DNA of 64,000 bases, taken from positions 558,001 through 622,000 of the forward strand of contig JASGKX010000003.1 of NCBI GenBank assembly GCA_049840475.1. Reading direction: 5' to 3'. Position numbers and translations under genes: made by a program. Positions 26,088 through 34,518 of this stretch are shown here, piece by piece. Source of the DNA: JBGVSA01 sp049840475 (lineage in GTDB: Bacteria; Pseudomonadota; Gammaproteobacteria; Burkholderiales; Rhodocyclaceae). The notes under the pieces were generated by a model. That model did not search any database, had not been told where the DNA came from, and saw only the letters and a program-made list of their open reading frames with translations. The first letter of the stretch is position 1, and each line of letters begins with the position of its first letter.

Positions 26088-26152
26088 TTCACTCTCCTAT
26101 GGCCCTATGACAATGGAGTGCCCGCAACGGGCCAACTACAAGCACTCGGAAA

Positions 26153-26347
26153 TCAATCGATCAACTCACACAGCCGATGAATATCGAACTCACCATCAGT
26201 GTTCATGCGACCCGTATCTACGGCCGCTTCGTAGTCGTCGCACCGCCCTGCCCTACGCAGCGACCGCACCCAGTGCAGTTCTTCGGACAGGAACAGACCT
26301 GAGTTCCGCTCCTGAATCACGAAGACGGTGCGAACGTTCGCAAGCAT
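26153..26347 (-). CDS. Small phage protein, unknown
   Basis: 64 residues from MLANVRTVFVIQERNSGLFL. The ATG shares one base with the stop codon of the ssDNA-binding protein gene (TAATG), showing translational coupling. The sequence is soluble and beta-like with a mixed-charge C-terminus (GRMNTDGEFDIHRLCELID). Proteins of this size between ssb and coat genes are common in inoviruses but uncharacterised. Confidence 0.65.
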   Translation of the reverse strand: MLANVRTVFVIQERNSGLFLSEELHWVRSLRRAGRCDDYEAAVDTGRMNTDGEFDIHRLCELID

Positions 26348-26643
26348 TACGCCACCTTGGCCTGACCCGGAGCCGTAACCGGACGCAGGGCGAGCACTTC
26401 GTAGCCCTTCGTCGTCATGGAAACCGTCAGTTCGCAATCCAGCGGGAACGACAACCCCTTGAGCTTTTCGAACTCCTCGGACTTGCCAAACGGCAACGTC
26501 ACCGCGTTACAGCCCACTTCCGTTCCATTTCGCTCGGAGACATCCATCACGACATGCAGCTTCGTACTGTCGTAATGCACGCCCTCTACGTCGCCTTTGA
26601 ACTTCTTGGCACCCAACACCTTGAACACGCTTTTCATTTCCAT
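26347..26643 (-). CDS. Phage single-stranded DNA-binding protein (pV-like)
   Basis: 98 residues, strongly beta-patterned (KSVFKVLGAKKFKGDVEGVH; SKLHVVMDVSE; CELTVSMTTKGYEVLALRPV), as in small ssDNA-binding proteins of filamentous phages. These coat the plus strand before extrusion. The assignment rests on size, basic N-terminus and position just after the replication initiator; no unique catalytic motif exists for the family. Confidence 0.7.
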   Translation of the reverse strand: MEMKSVFKVLGAKKFKGDVEGVHYDSTKLHVVMDVSERNGTEVGCNAVTLPFGKSEEFEKLKGLSFPLDCELTVSMTTKGYEVLALRPVTAPGQAKVA

Positions 26644-26667
26644 GACTTACCCACCCCAGTTGATCGC

Positions 26668-27900
26668 CTACGCGAATGACATTTCGATAGCCGCTTCCGC
26701 AGGCATACACTCCCGTGTGCGCTGATGCAGGAACTCCCCGCAAGTGCGCCAGTCGGGAACCCTCAGACGCTTCGGGAACACCCCTTCGCGCTGAATTTTC
26801 TGTAGGGCCTGATCTGCCCCGCCTTCAATCTGCGACACGACCCACAACGCCGCACCGCATTGGCGCTTGAGCCAATCGAGGACATCGGCATACGTGATTT
26901 CCATGCGCTTTTGCAGCGTCCGGACACGCACCTGTTTTTCGCTGATGAAATTGAGAGCCGGGTACATCGCGGCCAGATAGGCCCCCGGCTGTAGAAGACA
27001 CTCGAAAGGAACGATGCGACTCACCGAGCGCAGCTCCCCTTCAAGCCGCAGCCACCGCGACGACTTGTCGCCTAACTGCTTACCCTTTTCGTACCCACGG
27101 AAGTACTTCCCGTTTTCCCGCGCACCGACGTAGAACGAGCGCCCCTTGCCGTTGATGCGTTTCCAATTACCGCGTTGCTCGCAATCGGGCATTCGCCCGC
27201 CAGCGCCGAACAGACCTGCGTCATACCAGCCTGCAACGTCATCGACTGAATTCACGCCTTCATAGTCGTCGTACGCCAGATCAACCCGCGTGATCCGCGC
27301 ACCGTCCGCCCGCTTCAGGAACTCGACACAGCGCTGTTCCCATCCTTCGCGCGCAGCCGCACACCCTTCCCCGCTGAGACTGACCAAAACAGTTCCACGC
27401 TGGCCACCGTGACAGACGAGACCGTACCCATCACCGAGCACGTACGAGCGTTCGTAGAAGTTCGCGCCCTTATCGCGCTGGCCGGAAATGCCGAATCCGA
27501 AAATGCCCTGGCACACCATGGACACTTCGCAGATCACCTCATCGTCTGTAACCCCGCGACGCTGAATCCGGAAAGCATCCTCATGACATGTGAAGTTCAG
27601 CCAATCAATGAACGCGGCATCCCCGCCATGCCCGCGACGCCCGGGAATTTCCATCACTTCGCCATCTTCGAGAACGAGCCGTGCGGCAATCCACGCCGGA
27701 CCCTCATCGGAGACCTTTCCCCCCGTGTTACCAACGGGGGGCGCCTTCGGCGCGAGCGGCCCGCCGTCGCGCAAGCGCGCCGCCTGTGCCGCATCGCGCT
27801 CCAGCTTCGCGGACAGATCGGACAGGGAAACCACGCCCATCCCATCCTTTTCGGCGAGGCTGAATTCGCGCTGTGTGCGTTTTCCCGGCTTGAGTGACAT
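26668..27900 (-). CDS. Phage replication initiation protein (Rep_trans / RstA-like)
   Basis: 410 residues. It contains the replication-initiation-factor signature around ITRVDLAYDDYEG followed by RSFYVGARENGKYFRGYEKG. The candidate nicking Tyr lies among several in this central part, and WLRLEGELRS carries the conserved acidic residue. It starts rolling-circle replication by nicking the double-stranded origin. First gene of the leftward phage operon; its promoter region at 27901-28037 contains the triple operator shared with the divergent regulator. Confidence 0.9.
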   Translation of the reverse strand: MSLKPGKRTQREFSLAEKDGMGVVSLSDLSAKLERDAAQAARLRDGGPLAPKAPPVGNTGGKVSDEGPAWIAARLVLEDGEVMEIPGRRGHGGDAAFIDWLNFTCHEDAFRIQRRGVTDDEVICEVSMVCQGIFGFGISGQRDKGANFYERSYVLGDGYGLVCHGGQRGTVLVSLSGEGCAAAREGWEQRCVEFLKRADGARITRVDLAYDDYEGVNSVDDVAGWYDAGLFGAGGRMPDCEQRGNWKRINGKGRSFYVGARENGKYFRGYEKGKQLGDKSSRWLRLEGELRSVSRIVPFECLLQPGAYLAAMYPALNFISEKQVRVRTLQKRMEITYADVLDWLKRQCGAALWVVSQIEGGADQALQKIQREGVFPKRLRVPDWRTCGEFLHQRTRECMPAEAAIEMSFA

Positions 27901-27957
27901 CCCCTGACCCCGAATCGTTTACATCGCCGCCAAGCGGCTGTACGCTGCCAAAACGAC

Positions 27958-28021
27958 GCAAATCCGCTAGTAGCAAATCCGCTATCAATGAGGCGGAAGC
28001 TACAGTAGCGGATTTGCTACT
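27958..28021. promoter_or_regulatory. Triple operator between phage rep and regulator genes
   Basis: Three copies of the 12-mer GCAAATCCGCTA: 27958-27969 and 27973-27984 in direct orientation, and 28006-28017 inverted. The last two lie within a perfect 16-bp inverted repeat (27969-27984 with 28006-28021) separated by 21 bp. This is the only symmetric feature in the 137-bp divergent promoter region. It is the obvious binding site for the helix-turn-helix regulator encoded at 28038, arranged to control both directions, as with RstR-type switches. Confidence 0.78.
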
Positions 28022-28037
28022 GTCAAGAGGTGAAACT

Positions 28038-28589
28038 ATGGAATTCAACGACTACATCGAAGCCGGAGTCGCAACGACAGGATCGAAAGCAGCCCTGTCA
28101 CGCGCGCTTGGAGTCCATGCGCCGACACTTCACGCTGCTATAAAAGGCAAAGTTCCGCTGACGCCAGAGGCGTTACGTAAGCTCGCATTGCTCCTAAACG
28201 ACGGCACGACGCCGGGTCAAATCTGGGAAGCACAACAGGCCGCGAGAGCCGCGACCGAGGAAGAAAGACAACTATGGCTCCCTTTTGTTAAGCATGCACA
28301 TGGCATGGCCAAGGCCGCCAGCCTGCTAATGACAACGGGATTAAGCGCGCTCGCGGCTGTCATTTTGTTTTTGACACCCGCTCAAAATGCGCAAGCTAAA
28401 TCAGTAGGTTATAGCGTGCCTACACATGAAATAAACATTATGCGCAGTCATAAAGACTGGCCACACGAGCCGTGCATAGCCACGAATTGGCGGTACGCAT
28501 ACACACATAGCCCACTCTCAGCCATACAGCTTCCCCACATCCTCACCCGACGCCATCGCTCCGCGCCGGCTGGCGATGCGTTTGACTGA
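28038..28589 (+). CDS. Phage regulator, HTH domain plus membrane segment; C-terminus replaced by integration
   Basis: 183 residues in the prophage. Residues 10-55 form a Cro/YdaS-type helix-turn-helix (SKAALSRALGVHAPTLHAAI, then PLTPEALRKLALLLND). Residues about 95-118 are hydrophobic (AASLLMTTGLSALAAVILFL), suggesting a membrane-tethered regulator. The attachment core lies at codons 131-137. After Ser137 the prophage version runs 46 residues into host DNA, overlapping the 3' end of the LacI gene antisense. In the circular phage it would instead end with 28 residues encoded at 21559-21644 (165 residues in total). The start ATG follows AGAGGTG and directly abuts the operator array. Confidence 0.8.
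   Translation: MEFNDYIEAGVATTGSKAALSRALGVHAPTLHAAIKGKVPLTPEALRKLALLLNDGTTPGQIWEAQQAARAATEEERQLWLPFVKHAHGMAKAASLLMTTGLSALAAVILFLTPAQNAQAKSVGYSVPTHEINIMRSHKDWPHEPCIATNWRYAYTHSPLSAIQLPHILTRRHRSAPAGDAFD
28430..28449. other. Prophage attR (XerC arm and centre of dif)
   Basis: Second copy of AATAAACATTATGCGCAGTC, identical to 21539-21558. On the minus strand the XerC arm and 6-bp centre are intact but the XerD arm is altered (TTTCATGTGTA instead of TTATGTCAACA). This is the pattern left when an Xer-exploiting phage with an imperfect attP inserts into dif. Confidence 0.85.
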
Positions 28590-29594
28590 TGCGCCGGGCG
28601 CGAGCTTGCCGCCGAGCAGAACCGTGCATGCCGGGCCTTGGGGGCGCGCCATGCGTCGCTGCAGGAGCATCAGCGCTTCGGCGCCGAGTTCTTCGCGTGC
28701 GACGTGGACGGACGTCAGTGCGATGTCTCCGATGGTGGCCAAGTTGAAGCCGTCGATGCTCATGACTGACACGTCTCGGGGCACTCTGCATCCGCTTTCC
28801 TGTAGCGCGGCGATGATGCCGACCGCCATGAAGTCTCCACCCGTGATGACCGCTGTCGGGCGTTCGTCCGGCGGGCATTTGTCGAGATAAGCGCGCATGG
28901 CGGCTTGTGCCTCGGCTGCGCCGAAACCGGTCGTTGTGATGAGCTGACGCGTTTCGTCCAGAGGCACGTTATGTGCGCTGCAGGCGTCGCGGATTCCGTC
29001 GAGCCGCCATTCGAGCGTAAACCGGCGCAGGCACATGACAATGAGGATGCGTCGATGCCCTTGGCGGATGACGTAATTGGCGGCGAATTCGCCCACCTGG
29101 CGGTGATCCGGCATCACGGCGTTGAGCCGCATCCCTTGGTCGCGGCAATTGATCAGTACGGTCGGTTTGCCCAGATCGGCAGCCAACTCGTGCACGGCGG
29201 GATCGTCGATTCCCAGGATGATGGCCGCCTCGTTGCCGGGGTCGGACATTCGCTTGAGGAACAAAGGCGCGTCGCTGTCGTTTTCTTCCAGCGCGCAAAA
29301 GCTCAGGTGGATCTCGAACGGCGCGACCGCCTCGCGCAGGCCCTGGATGATGCGGAAATAAAAGATGTCCGCATGCTGGTCGAGCGCGCGTGCCGGCGCA
29401 AACACGACGACGCGATTCACCAACGGATGCTGCCCCGCTGCGGGTTCCAGAACGCCCTGCTCCCGTGCGCACTCAAGAACCAGAGCCTTGGCACGCAGGC
29501 TTGTATTCGACTTGCCCGCCAATACGCGTGAAACGGTGCTCACGGACAGGCCGGTCTGCCGTGCAATGTCCGCAATTTTCAGCTTGCCTGCCAT
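28518..29594 (-). CDS. LacI/GalR-family transcriptional repressor
   Basis: 358 residues from MAGKLKIADIARQTGLSVST, the canonical start of the LacI headpiece (HTH plus hinge with VSRVLAGKSNTSLRAKALVL). The periplasmic-binding-type effector domain follows, with FFYRIIQGL-like FYFRIIQGLREA, INCRDQG and SVMSIDGF motifs. The frame is open to 29630, but those extra residues lie over the operator at 29613-29632. It is divergent from the MFS transporter and GH31 genes, which it probably controls in response to a sugar. Its 3' end lies beside prophage attR and is overlapped antisense by the extended regulator frame. Confidence 0.9.
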   Translation of the reverse strand: MAGKLKIADIARQTGLSVSTVSRVLAGKSNTSLRAKALVLECAREQGVLEPAAGQHPLVNRVVVFAPARALDQHADIFYFRIIQGLREAVAPFEIHLSFCALEENDSDAPLFLKRMSDPGNEAAIILGIDDPAVHELAADLGKPTVLINCRDQGMRLNAVMPDHRQVGEFAANYVIRQGHRRILIVMCLRRFTLEWRLDGIRDACSAHNVPLDETRQLITTTGFGAAEAQAAMRAYLDKCPPDERPTAVITGGDFMAVGIIAALQESGCRVPRDVSVMSIDGFNLATIGDIALTSVHVAREELGAEALMLLQRRMARPQGPACTVLLGGKLAPGASVKRIASRRGAMASGEDVGKLYG

Positions 29595-29612
29595 CAGTAA
29601 CGCCCACATCTG

Positions 29613-29632
29613 TCGTGCAAAAATTTGCACGA
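29613..29632. promoter_or_regulatory. Probable LacI-family operator (autoregulation)
   Basis: Inverted repeat TCGTGCAAA-AA-TTTGCACGA with perfect 9-bp arms, 19 bp upstream of the lacI start codon. LacI-family sites are symmetric and commonly contain TTGCAA/TTTGCA cores like this. Confidence 0.6.
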
Positions 29633-29714
29633 AAATTAACCCATACGTCTCATGTACTTAAACGGACATGCGCCATATTCTTAGGGTGTGCTGCCGATTT
29701 TTGCAAGAATGTTG

Positions 29715-29730
29715 CTTGTTTGCAAACAAG
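29715..29730. promoter_or_regulatory. Probable LacI-family operator for the transporter operon
   Basis: Perfect 16-bp palindrome CTTGTTTGCAAACAAG in the divergent region, about 160 bp upstream of the MFS start. It shares the TTTGCA/TGCAAA core with the dyad at 29613-29632. Both are plausible sites for the adjacent repressor, possibly bridged by a DNA loop (about 100 bp apart). Confidence 0.65.
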
Positions 29731-29890
29731 GCCGCTCATATCGTGCGATCCGCTGCGGCATGCAAGCCTTCGCGCGAAAGGCGGCATGCCCCGAGGCGCC
29801 GGAGACAGCGTCCAGTGATAAGGCCTGATGCCCCCGCATGAGCCTGACCTTGCACACCCCTCCGGCATTCAAAACCAAGGAGGAGTTCGC

Positions 29891-31144
29891 ATGAAACGCA
29901 TTCATGGGTTACGTTGGTGGATCATTGCCCTGATCTGCCTCGGCACCATCATCAATTACCTCGCCCGCAACTCGCTCGGCGTATTGGCCCCACAGTTACA
30001 GAAAGACCTTAACTTCACCACGCAGGAGTATTCGTACGTGGTGGCCGCGTTCCAGTTGGCGTACACGGTGATGCAGCCTGTGTGCGGCTACATCCTCGAC
30101 TTTCTGGGACTCAAGGTCGGTTTTGCTCTGTTTGCCGTGCTGTGGTCCGTCGCCAGCATGCTGCACGCCACTGCGGGCACCTGGGGCTGGCTGGCGTTCT
30201 GGCGCGGTCTGCTCGGTTTGAATGAGGCGGCCGCCATTCCGGCCGGCATCAAGGCCGTCGGCGAATGGTTCCCTGCCAAGGAGCGGTCCGTCGCCATCGG
30301 CTGGTTCAACGCCGGCACATCGCTGGGCGCCATGCTCGCGCCGCCGCTGGTGATCTTTGTGGCCACCATGCACAGCACGGGTCTGGCGTTCATCGTTACG
30401 GGTGCGCTGGGTTTCGTTTTCGCCGCACTGTGGTTCTTCTGCTATCGCTCGCCGAACGACCACCCTGCGCTATCGAATGACGAACGCGAGTACATCCTCA
30501 GCGGGCAGGTGAAGGAAGTCCTGCCGGCAAAGCCCGCTGTCAGCGAGATCATGCGTTCGAGCGCCTTCTGGGGCATCGCACTCCCCCGCTTCCTGGCCGA
30601 ACCCGCATGGCAGACGTTCAGCTTCTGGATTCCGCTCTACCTCGCCACCGAGCGGCACATGGACATCAAGCAGATCGCCATCTTCGCGTGGATGCCGTTC
30701 CTGGCGGCCGACCTGGGCGGTGTGCTCGGCGGCTACCTGTCGCCGTTCCTGATGAAGCACTTCAAGCTCAAGCTGGTGAATTCGCGCATCGCCGGCGTGG
30801 TGCTTGGCGCGCTGTTGATGATCGGCCCTGGGTGCATCGGCCTAGCCGCGAGCCCCTATACCGCGATCGCGTTGTTCTGCATGGGCGGCTTTGCGCACCA
30901 AATGATCTCTGCCCTGCTCAACACCCTGTCGACCGACGTCTTCCGACCCCACGAACTCGCCACCGCCAACGGGCTGACCGGCATGGTGTCGTGGATCGGC
31001 GGCCTGTCGTTCTCTCTGGTCGTCGGGGCGCTGGCCAACACCATTGGCTACAACCCCTTGTTTGCATGCCTTGCAGTGTTCGACCTGATCGGTGCGGTCA
31101 TCGTCGTCTCGCTGCTGCGCAACCGACCATCGGTCAACGCCTGA
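29891..31144 (+). CDS. MFS transporter, anion:cation symporter (ACS, hexuronate-type) family
   Basis: 417 residues from the ATG at 29891, preceded by AAGGAGG. Twelve membrane segments are predicted in two bundles. The N-terminal pattern RWWIIALICLGTIINYLARNSLGVLAP and GWFNAGTSLGAMLAPPLV are typical of ExuT/GudP-like symporters for sugar acids or glycosides. Upstream frame residues (from 29828) look like non-coding leader. It is followed by a GH31 glycosidase, so the likely cargo is a glycoside or glucoside acid hydrolysed inside the cell, with expression controlled by the divergent LacI regulator. Confidence 0.88.
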   Translation: MKRIHGLRWWIIALICLGTIINYLARNSLGVLAPQLQKDLNFTTQEYSYVVAAFQLAYTVMQPVCGYILDFLGLKVGFALFAVLWSVASMLHATAGTWGWLAFWRGLLGLNEAAAIPAGIKAVGEWFPAKERSVAIGWFNAGTSLGAMLAPPLVIFVATMHSTGLAFIVTGALGFVFAALWFFCYRSPNDHPALSNDEREYILSGQVKEVLPAKPAVSEIMRSSAFWGIALPRFLAEPAWQTFSFWIPLYLATERHMDIKQIAIFAWMPFLAADLGGVLGGYLSPFLMKHFKLKLVNSRIAGVVLGALLMIGPGCIGLAASPYTAIALFCMGGFAHQMISALLNTLSTDVFRPHELATANGLTGMVSWIGGLSFSLVVGALANTIGYNPLFACLAVFDLIGAVIVVSLLRNRPSVNA

Positions 31145-31157
31145 CCCACGCTCCGCA

Positions 31158-31182
31158 TGGCCCGCCACCCCCTGGCGGGCCA
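31158..31182 (+). terminator. Hairpin between the MFS and GH31 genes
   Basis: Perfect 10-bp stem TGGCCCGCCA / TGGCGGGCCA with loop CCCCC, 14 bp after the MFS stop. No T-tract follows, so it more likely tunes expression or mRNA stability within the operon than ends it. Confidence 0.45.
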
Positions 31183-31215
31183 GCTCCGACCTTTATCTGA
31201 ATTCGGGAAAACGCC

Positions 31216-33642
31216 ATGAGCTCAATGCAGCATCCCCCTCTATTCCGGCTCGCCCAAAAAGACGCCGGACACCTCACGCTCACGAGTGACGATGGCCACG
31301 CCGCGCACGTATTCGTGCTCGAAGAGGACATCCTGCGCCTGATGGTCCTGCCCGCCGGCACGATCAGATTCCCCAAGACCTGGGCTATCGCGCCGGGCGA
31401 AGAAGACGTGGCCACGGTGGGGCGCGACCGCTTCGACCTGAGCGGCTTTTCATTGCCCGCCGCCGACGTGTCGGAATCCAACGGCATGCTGGTTGTCGCT
31501 ACGCCGCGCGTGCGTCTCACCATCAGGCTTGCCGGCCTGTTCTGCCAGTGGGAAGTGTTCGCCAATGATCGCTGGCAAGTGGTGGCCCGTGACCGCAACA
31601 CACAGAGCTACAACTTCGGCTGGTGGGACGAAAAGGTCTATCACTACCTCGAACGCAAGCCGGACGAAATGTACTTCGGGCTGGGCGAACGTGCGGGTGA
31701 CGCCAACCGCATGGGCCAGAGCTACCGCATGTGCAATCTGGACCCGATGGGCTACAACGCCCGCACGACAGACCCGCTGTACAAGCACATTCCTTTCTAC
31801 ATCACCTGGAAGCGCTCGGAACAAGTGGCCTTCGGCCTGTTCTACGACACGCTGTCGGACTGCACTTTCAACATGGGGCGCGAGCTGGACAACTACCATG
31901 GACACTACCGGTACTTCAGCGCCGACCACGGTGATCTCGACTATTACTTCATCGCCGGCCCCCTCCCTGCCGATGTGACCCGTCGCTTTACGTGGCTGAC
32001 CGGGCGCCCCACTTTCACGCCAAAGTGGAGCCTCGGCTACTCGGGGTCCACGATGACGTACACCGATGCGCCCAACGCGCAGGAGCAGATGAACGAGTTC
32101 CTCGACGGCTGCCGCACGCATGACATCCTGTGCGACTCGTTCCACCTGTCGTCCGGCTACACGTCGATCAACGACAAGCGCTACGTATTCAATTGGAATC
32201 GCGACAAATTCCCCGACCCGGCGGGTTTCGTGCAGCACTACCTGGACCATGGCGTGCGCCTGTGTCCCAACATCAAGCCGTGCCTGCTCAACGATCACCC
32301 GCGCTTCAAGGAAGCAGAAGAAGCCGGCCTGTTCGTGCTGGACGCCCAGGGCAAGCCGCTGGCCGTTCAGTTCTGGGACGAAACCGGCGCGTACCTCGAC
32401 TTCACCAATCCCGCCACCATCGCGTGGTGGAAGAAGCACGTGAAAGAAGCCCTGCTCGAATACGGCATTGCGGCAACCTGGAACGACAACAACGAATTCG
32501 AAATCTGGAGCGATACGGCAACCGTCTATGGCTTCGGCAAGCGACAGATCGCACGCGAATCCAGACCGGTTCACACGCTGCTGATGATCCAGGCATCCAA
32601 GAGCGCGCAACGCGAATTCCGCCCGCAGGAACGCCCGTATCTCGTGTCGCGGTCGGGTGCCACCGGCATGCAGCGCTACGTGCAAACGTGGTCCGGCGAC
32701 AACTACACAAGCTGGGAGACCCTGCGCTACAACATCAAGATGGCGATGGGGCTGGCGTTGTCGGGCGTCTCGAACACCGGGCACGACATCGGTGGTTTCT
32801 CCGGCCCGGCGCCGGAACCGGAACTGCTTCTGCGCTGGGTGCAGCACGGCATCTTCCTGCCGCGCTTCAGCATTCATTCGTGGAACGACGACAAGACCGT
32901 CAATGAACCGTGGATGTATCCGGAGCACGCCGGCACCATCCGCGACCTGATCCGTCTGCGCTACAGCTTGCTGCCCTATCTGTACGACCTGTTGTGGCGC
33001 TCGCACCAGTATCTCGAACCGATGATCCGCCCCACGCTGCACGACTTCCCGGCGGACGTGCGTTGTTTCGAGGAGAACGACGACATGCTGGTGGGCCGCA
33101 ATCTGCTGGTCGCTTCGGTGGTGGACGCCGGCCGCTCGGAGCGCTCGGTGTATCTGCCTTCGGGCGCAGGCTGGTACGACTTCTGGACCGGGCAGCACTA
33201 CGCCGGCGGTCAGGACATCGTGCTACCGGCAACGGATTGGCGCCAACCACCGCTGCTGGCACGAGAAAGCAGCGTGATCGCACTCAACCTCGCCGAACAG
33301 CACTTCGCGCAACCGGCCGACACCCGAGGCTTTGCGATCTTCCCCAACAAGGGAGCCGGCTCGCTGGAACAGGACATCTTCGAGGATGACGGCATCAGCG
33401 ACGCATATCGCGACGGCCAGTACGGCGGCTGGCGAGTGGGCGCAAAGAGCACGGACGACGCTGTCGAACTGGGCCTGTCGCGCGCCAATCCGGCGTGGAA
33501 GGTGACGCAGGACGAGTTCGATCTGCTGCTGCCGCGCACCGAGGCGCGTCGTATCACGGTCGTGGGCGCTGCGCTGCTCACAGACCAGACCGACGCTCAA
33601 TGGCGCCGTATCCGCGTGAAGCTCGCGCCGACTTCGCCCTGA
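31216..33642 (+). CDS. Glycoside hydrolase family 31 (alpha-glucosidase/alpha-xylosidase)
   Basis: 808 residues, no signal peptide, so cytoplasmic. An N-terminal beta-sandwich domain (about 1-240) is followed by the catalytic barrel. The nucleophile is Asp424 in TWNDNNEFE and the acid/base is Asp495 in WSGDNYTSWE. GH31 landmarks also include FGLGERAGD, HDIGGFSGP and LLPYLYDLLW. C-terminal beta domains complete the family architecture. The exact glycoside is not deducible; the motif is that of ordinary alpha-glucosidases rather than sulfoquinovosidases. It lies 71 bp after the MFS transporter and is likely part of the same LacI-controlled unit. Confidence 0.92.
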   Translation: MSSMQHPPLFRLAQKDAGHLTLTSDDGHAAHVFVLEEDILRLMVLPAGTIRFPKTWAIAPGEEDVATVGRDRFDLSGFSLPAADVSESNGMLVVATPRVRLTIRLAGLFCQWEVFANDRWQVVARDRNTQSYNFGWWDEKVYHYLERKPDEMYFGLGERAGDANRMGQSYRMCNLDPMGYNARTTDPLYKHIPFYITWKRSEQVAFGLFYDTLSDCTFNMGRELDNYHGHYRYFSADHGDLDYYFIAGPLPADVTRRFTWLTGRPTFTPKWSLGYSGSTMTYTDAPNAQEQMNEFLDGCRTHDILCDSFHLSSGYTSINDKRYVFNWNRDKFPDPAGFVQHYLDHGVRLCPNIKPCLLNDHPRFKEAEEAGLFVLDAQGKPLAVQFWDETGAYLDFTNPATIAWWKKHVKEALLEYGIAATWNDNNEFEIWSDTATVYGFGKRQIARESRPVHTLLMIQASKSAQREFRPQERPYLVSRSGATGMQRYVQTWSGDNYTSWETLRYNIKMAMGLALSGVSNTGHDIGGFSGPAPEPELLLRWVQHGIFLPRFSIHSWNDDKTVNEPWMYPEHAGTIRDLIRLRYSLLPYLYDLLWRSHQYLEPMIRPTLHDFPADVRCFEENDDMLVGRNLLVASVVDAGRSERSVYLPSGAGWYDFWTGQHYAGGQDIVLPATDWRQPPLLARESSVIALNLAEQHFAQPADTRGFAIFPNKGAGSLEQDIFEDDGISDAYRDGQYGGWRVGAKSTDDAVELGLSRANPAWKVTQDEFDLLLPRTEARRITVVGAALLTDQTDAQWRRIRVKLAPTSP

Positions 33643-33665
33643 CGCATTTCGGCGGTCATTGCTGA

Positions 33666-34518
33666 TCAGCGCGTGGCGATGAGCAGTTCTTCTGCGTTGG
33701 CAGGCGGACGCAGTCCATCGCCACGGTCGGCAAAATAGCGCGCGGCAAGCATGTCGGCCGACACGTGCTGCGCCGCGTGGAAGCCAGCTTCGCGTGCCAC
33801 GTGAAGCATCTCTTGCGGCGTGAAGAAGCTGATGAAGGGCGTGCCGTTCGCGCGCGCGCCCTTCGCAGCCATTTCGAAACCGGGGCGGACTTCAGCACCC
33901 ATTTGCTCGATCGGCACGAGGAATGTCATGGCAAAAGCCGAGCCCGGCGCCAATGCCGCGACGCGCCTTAGCGTTGCCACCACGGCGTCGCGCGTGAGGT
34001 ACATGCTCACGCCGCTTGCCGCCACGACTGCCGGCCGGTTTGTGTCGAAGCCCGACGCGACGAGCTGCGTCCACCAGTCGTCGTTGGTTTCGAAGTCGAC
34101 CGGCACGAAATTCGGCGCGGGGAGCCCCAGCTCTGCCAAGCGTCGTTTTTTCCATGCTTGTGGGCCCGCTTGGTCGAACTTCGAACACCTCCACCTTGTC
34201 TGCAGCCACCGGCTTGCGCTGGGCAAAGCTGTCCAGCCCCGCACCAAGAATCACGTATTGATCGACGCCCTGCTCCGCGCGCTCGATCACCAGATCCTCA
34301 ATGAACCGCGCCCGCGCCACGATGGACGCGCGAAACAGGCGCGTGCCTTCGGCATGCATGTCCGGGCGTCCTCGCCAGTCCGCATCGGGCGCTGCCAGCC
34401 GCAAGCCGATGTCGTCGTCGAGCACGTGCGGCGCAGCATCGACTTCCAGATGCAGTGCACGCCACAACGCCACGCGGACAGCGGAGCTTTCGGCTGCTTC
34501 GATCAGGCTTGATTGCAT
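33666..34518 (-). pseudogene. Class I SAM-dependent methyltransferase (LCM/TIGR00027 type), frameshifted
   Basis: Start ATG 34518 (MQSSLIEAAESSAVRVALWR). The SAM-binding motif YVILGAGLDSFAQR is followed by VEVFEV, where the frame breaks. Deleting one base at 34176 (plus-strand GTCGAAC to GTCAAC, 34173-34179) restores VEVFEVDQAGPQAWKKRRLA and the remainder, VVAASGVSMYLT through SADMLAARYFADR, to the stop at 33666. The restored protein of about 280 residues matches the leucine-carboxyl-methyltransferase-like family, often in secondary metabolism. It is the same one-base change as at five other sites, so the gene may be intact in the organism. Confidence 0.82.

Larger units (their letters stand above)
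21539..28449. mobile_element. Filamentous (inovirus) prophage integrated at dif
   Basis: About 6.9 kb between two copies of AATAAACATTATGCGCAGTC. The minus strand carries the classic inovirus order: replication initiator, ssDNA-binding protein, small protein, major coat, minor coat genes, TspB-like adsorption protein, DUF2523 protein, and Zot/pI. A regulator lies divergently at the right edge. No integrase gene is present, consistent with use of host XerC/XerD. All core functions appear intact. Small plus-strand and non-coding parts at 21.6-22.9 kb probably hold the packaging signal and origins. Confidence 0.93.

Noticed and set aside
31216..33642. GH31 enzyme as a sulfoquinovosidase feeding the sulfolactate locus
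   Set aside because: Attractive because sulfoquinovose breakdown can yield sulfolactate, but the catalytic motif here is WNDNNEFE, as in ordinary alpha-glucosidases. As I recall, sulfoquinovosidases carry a WMADFGEY-type motif.
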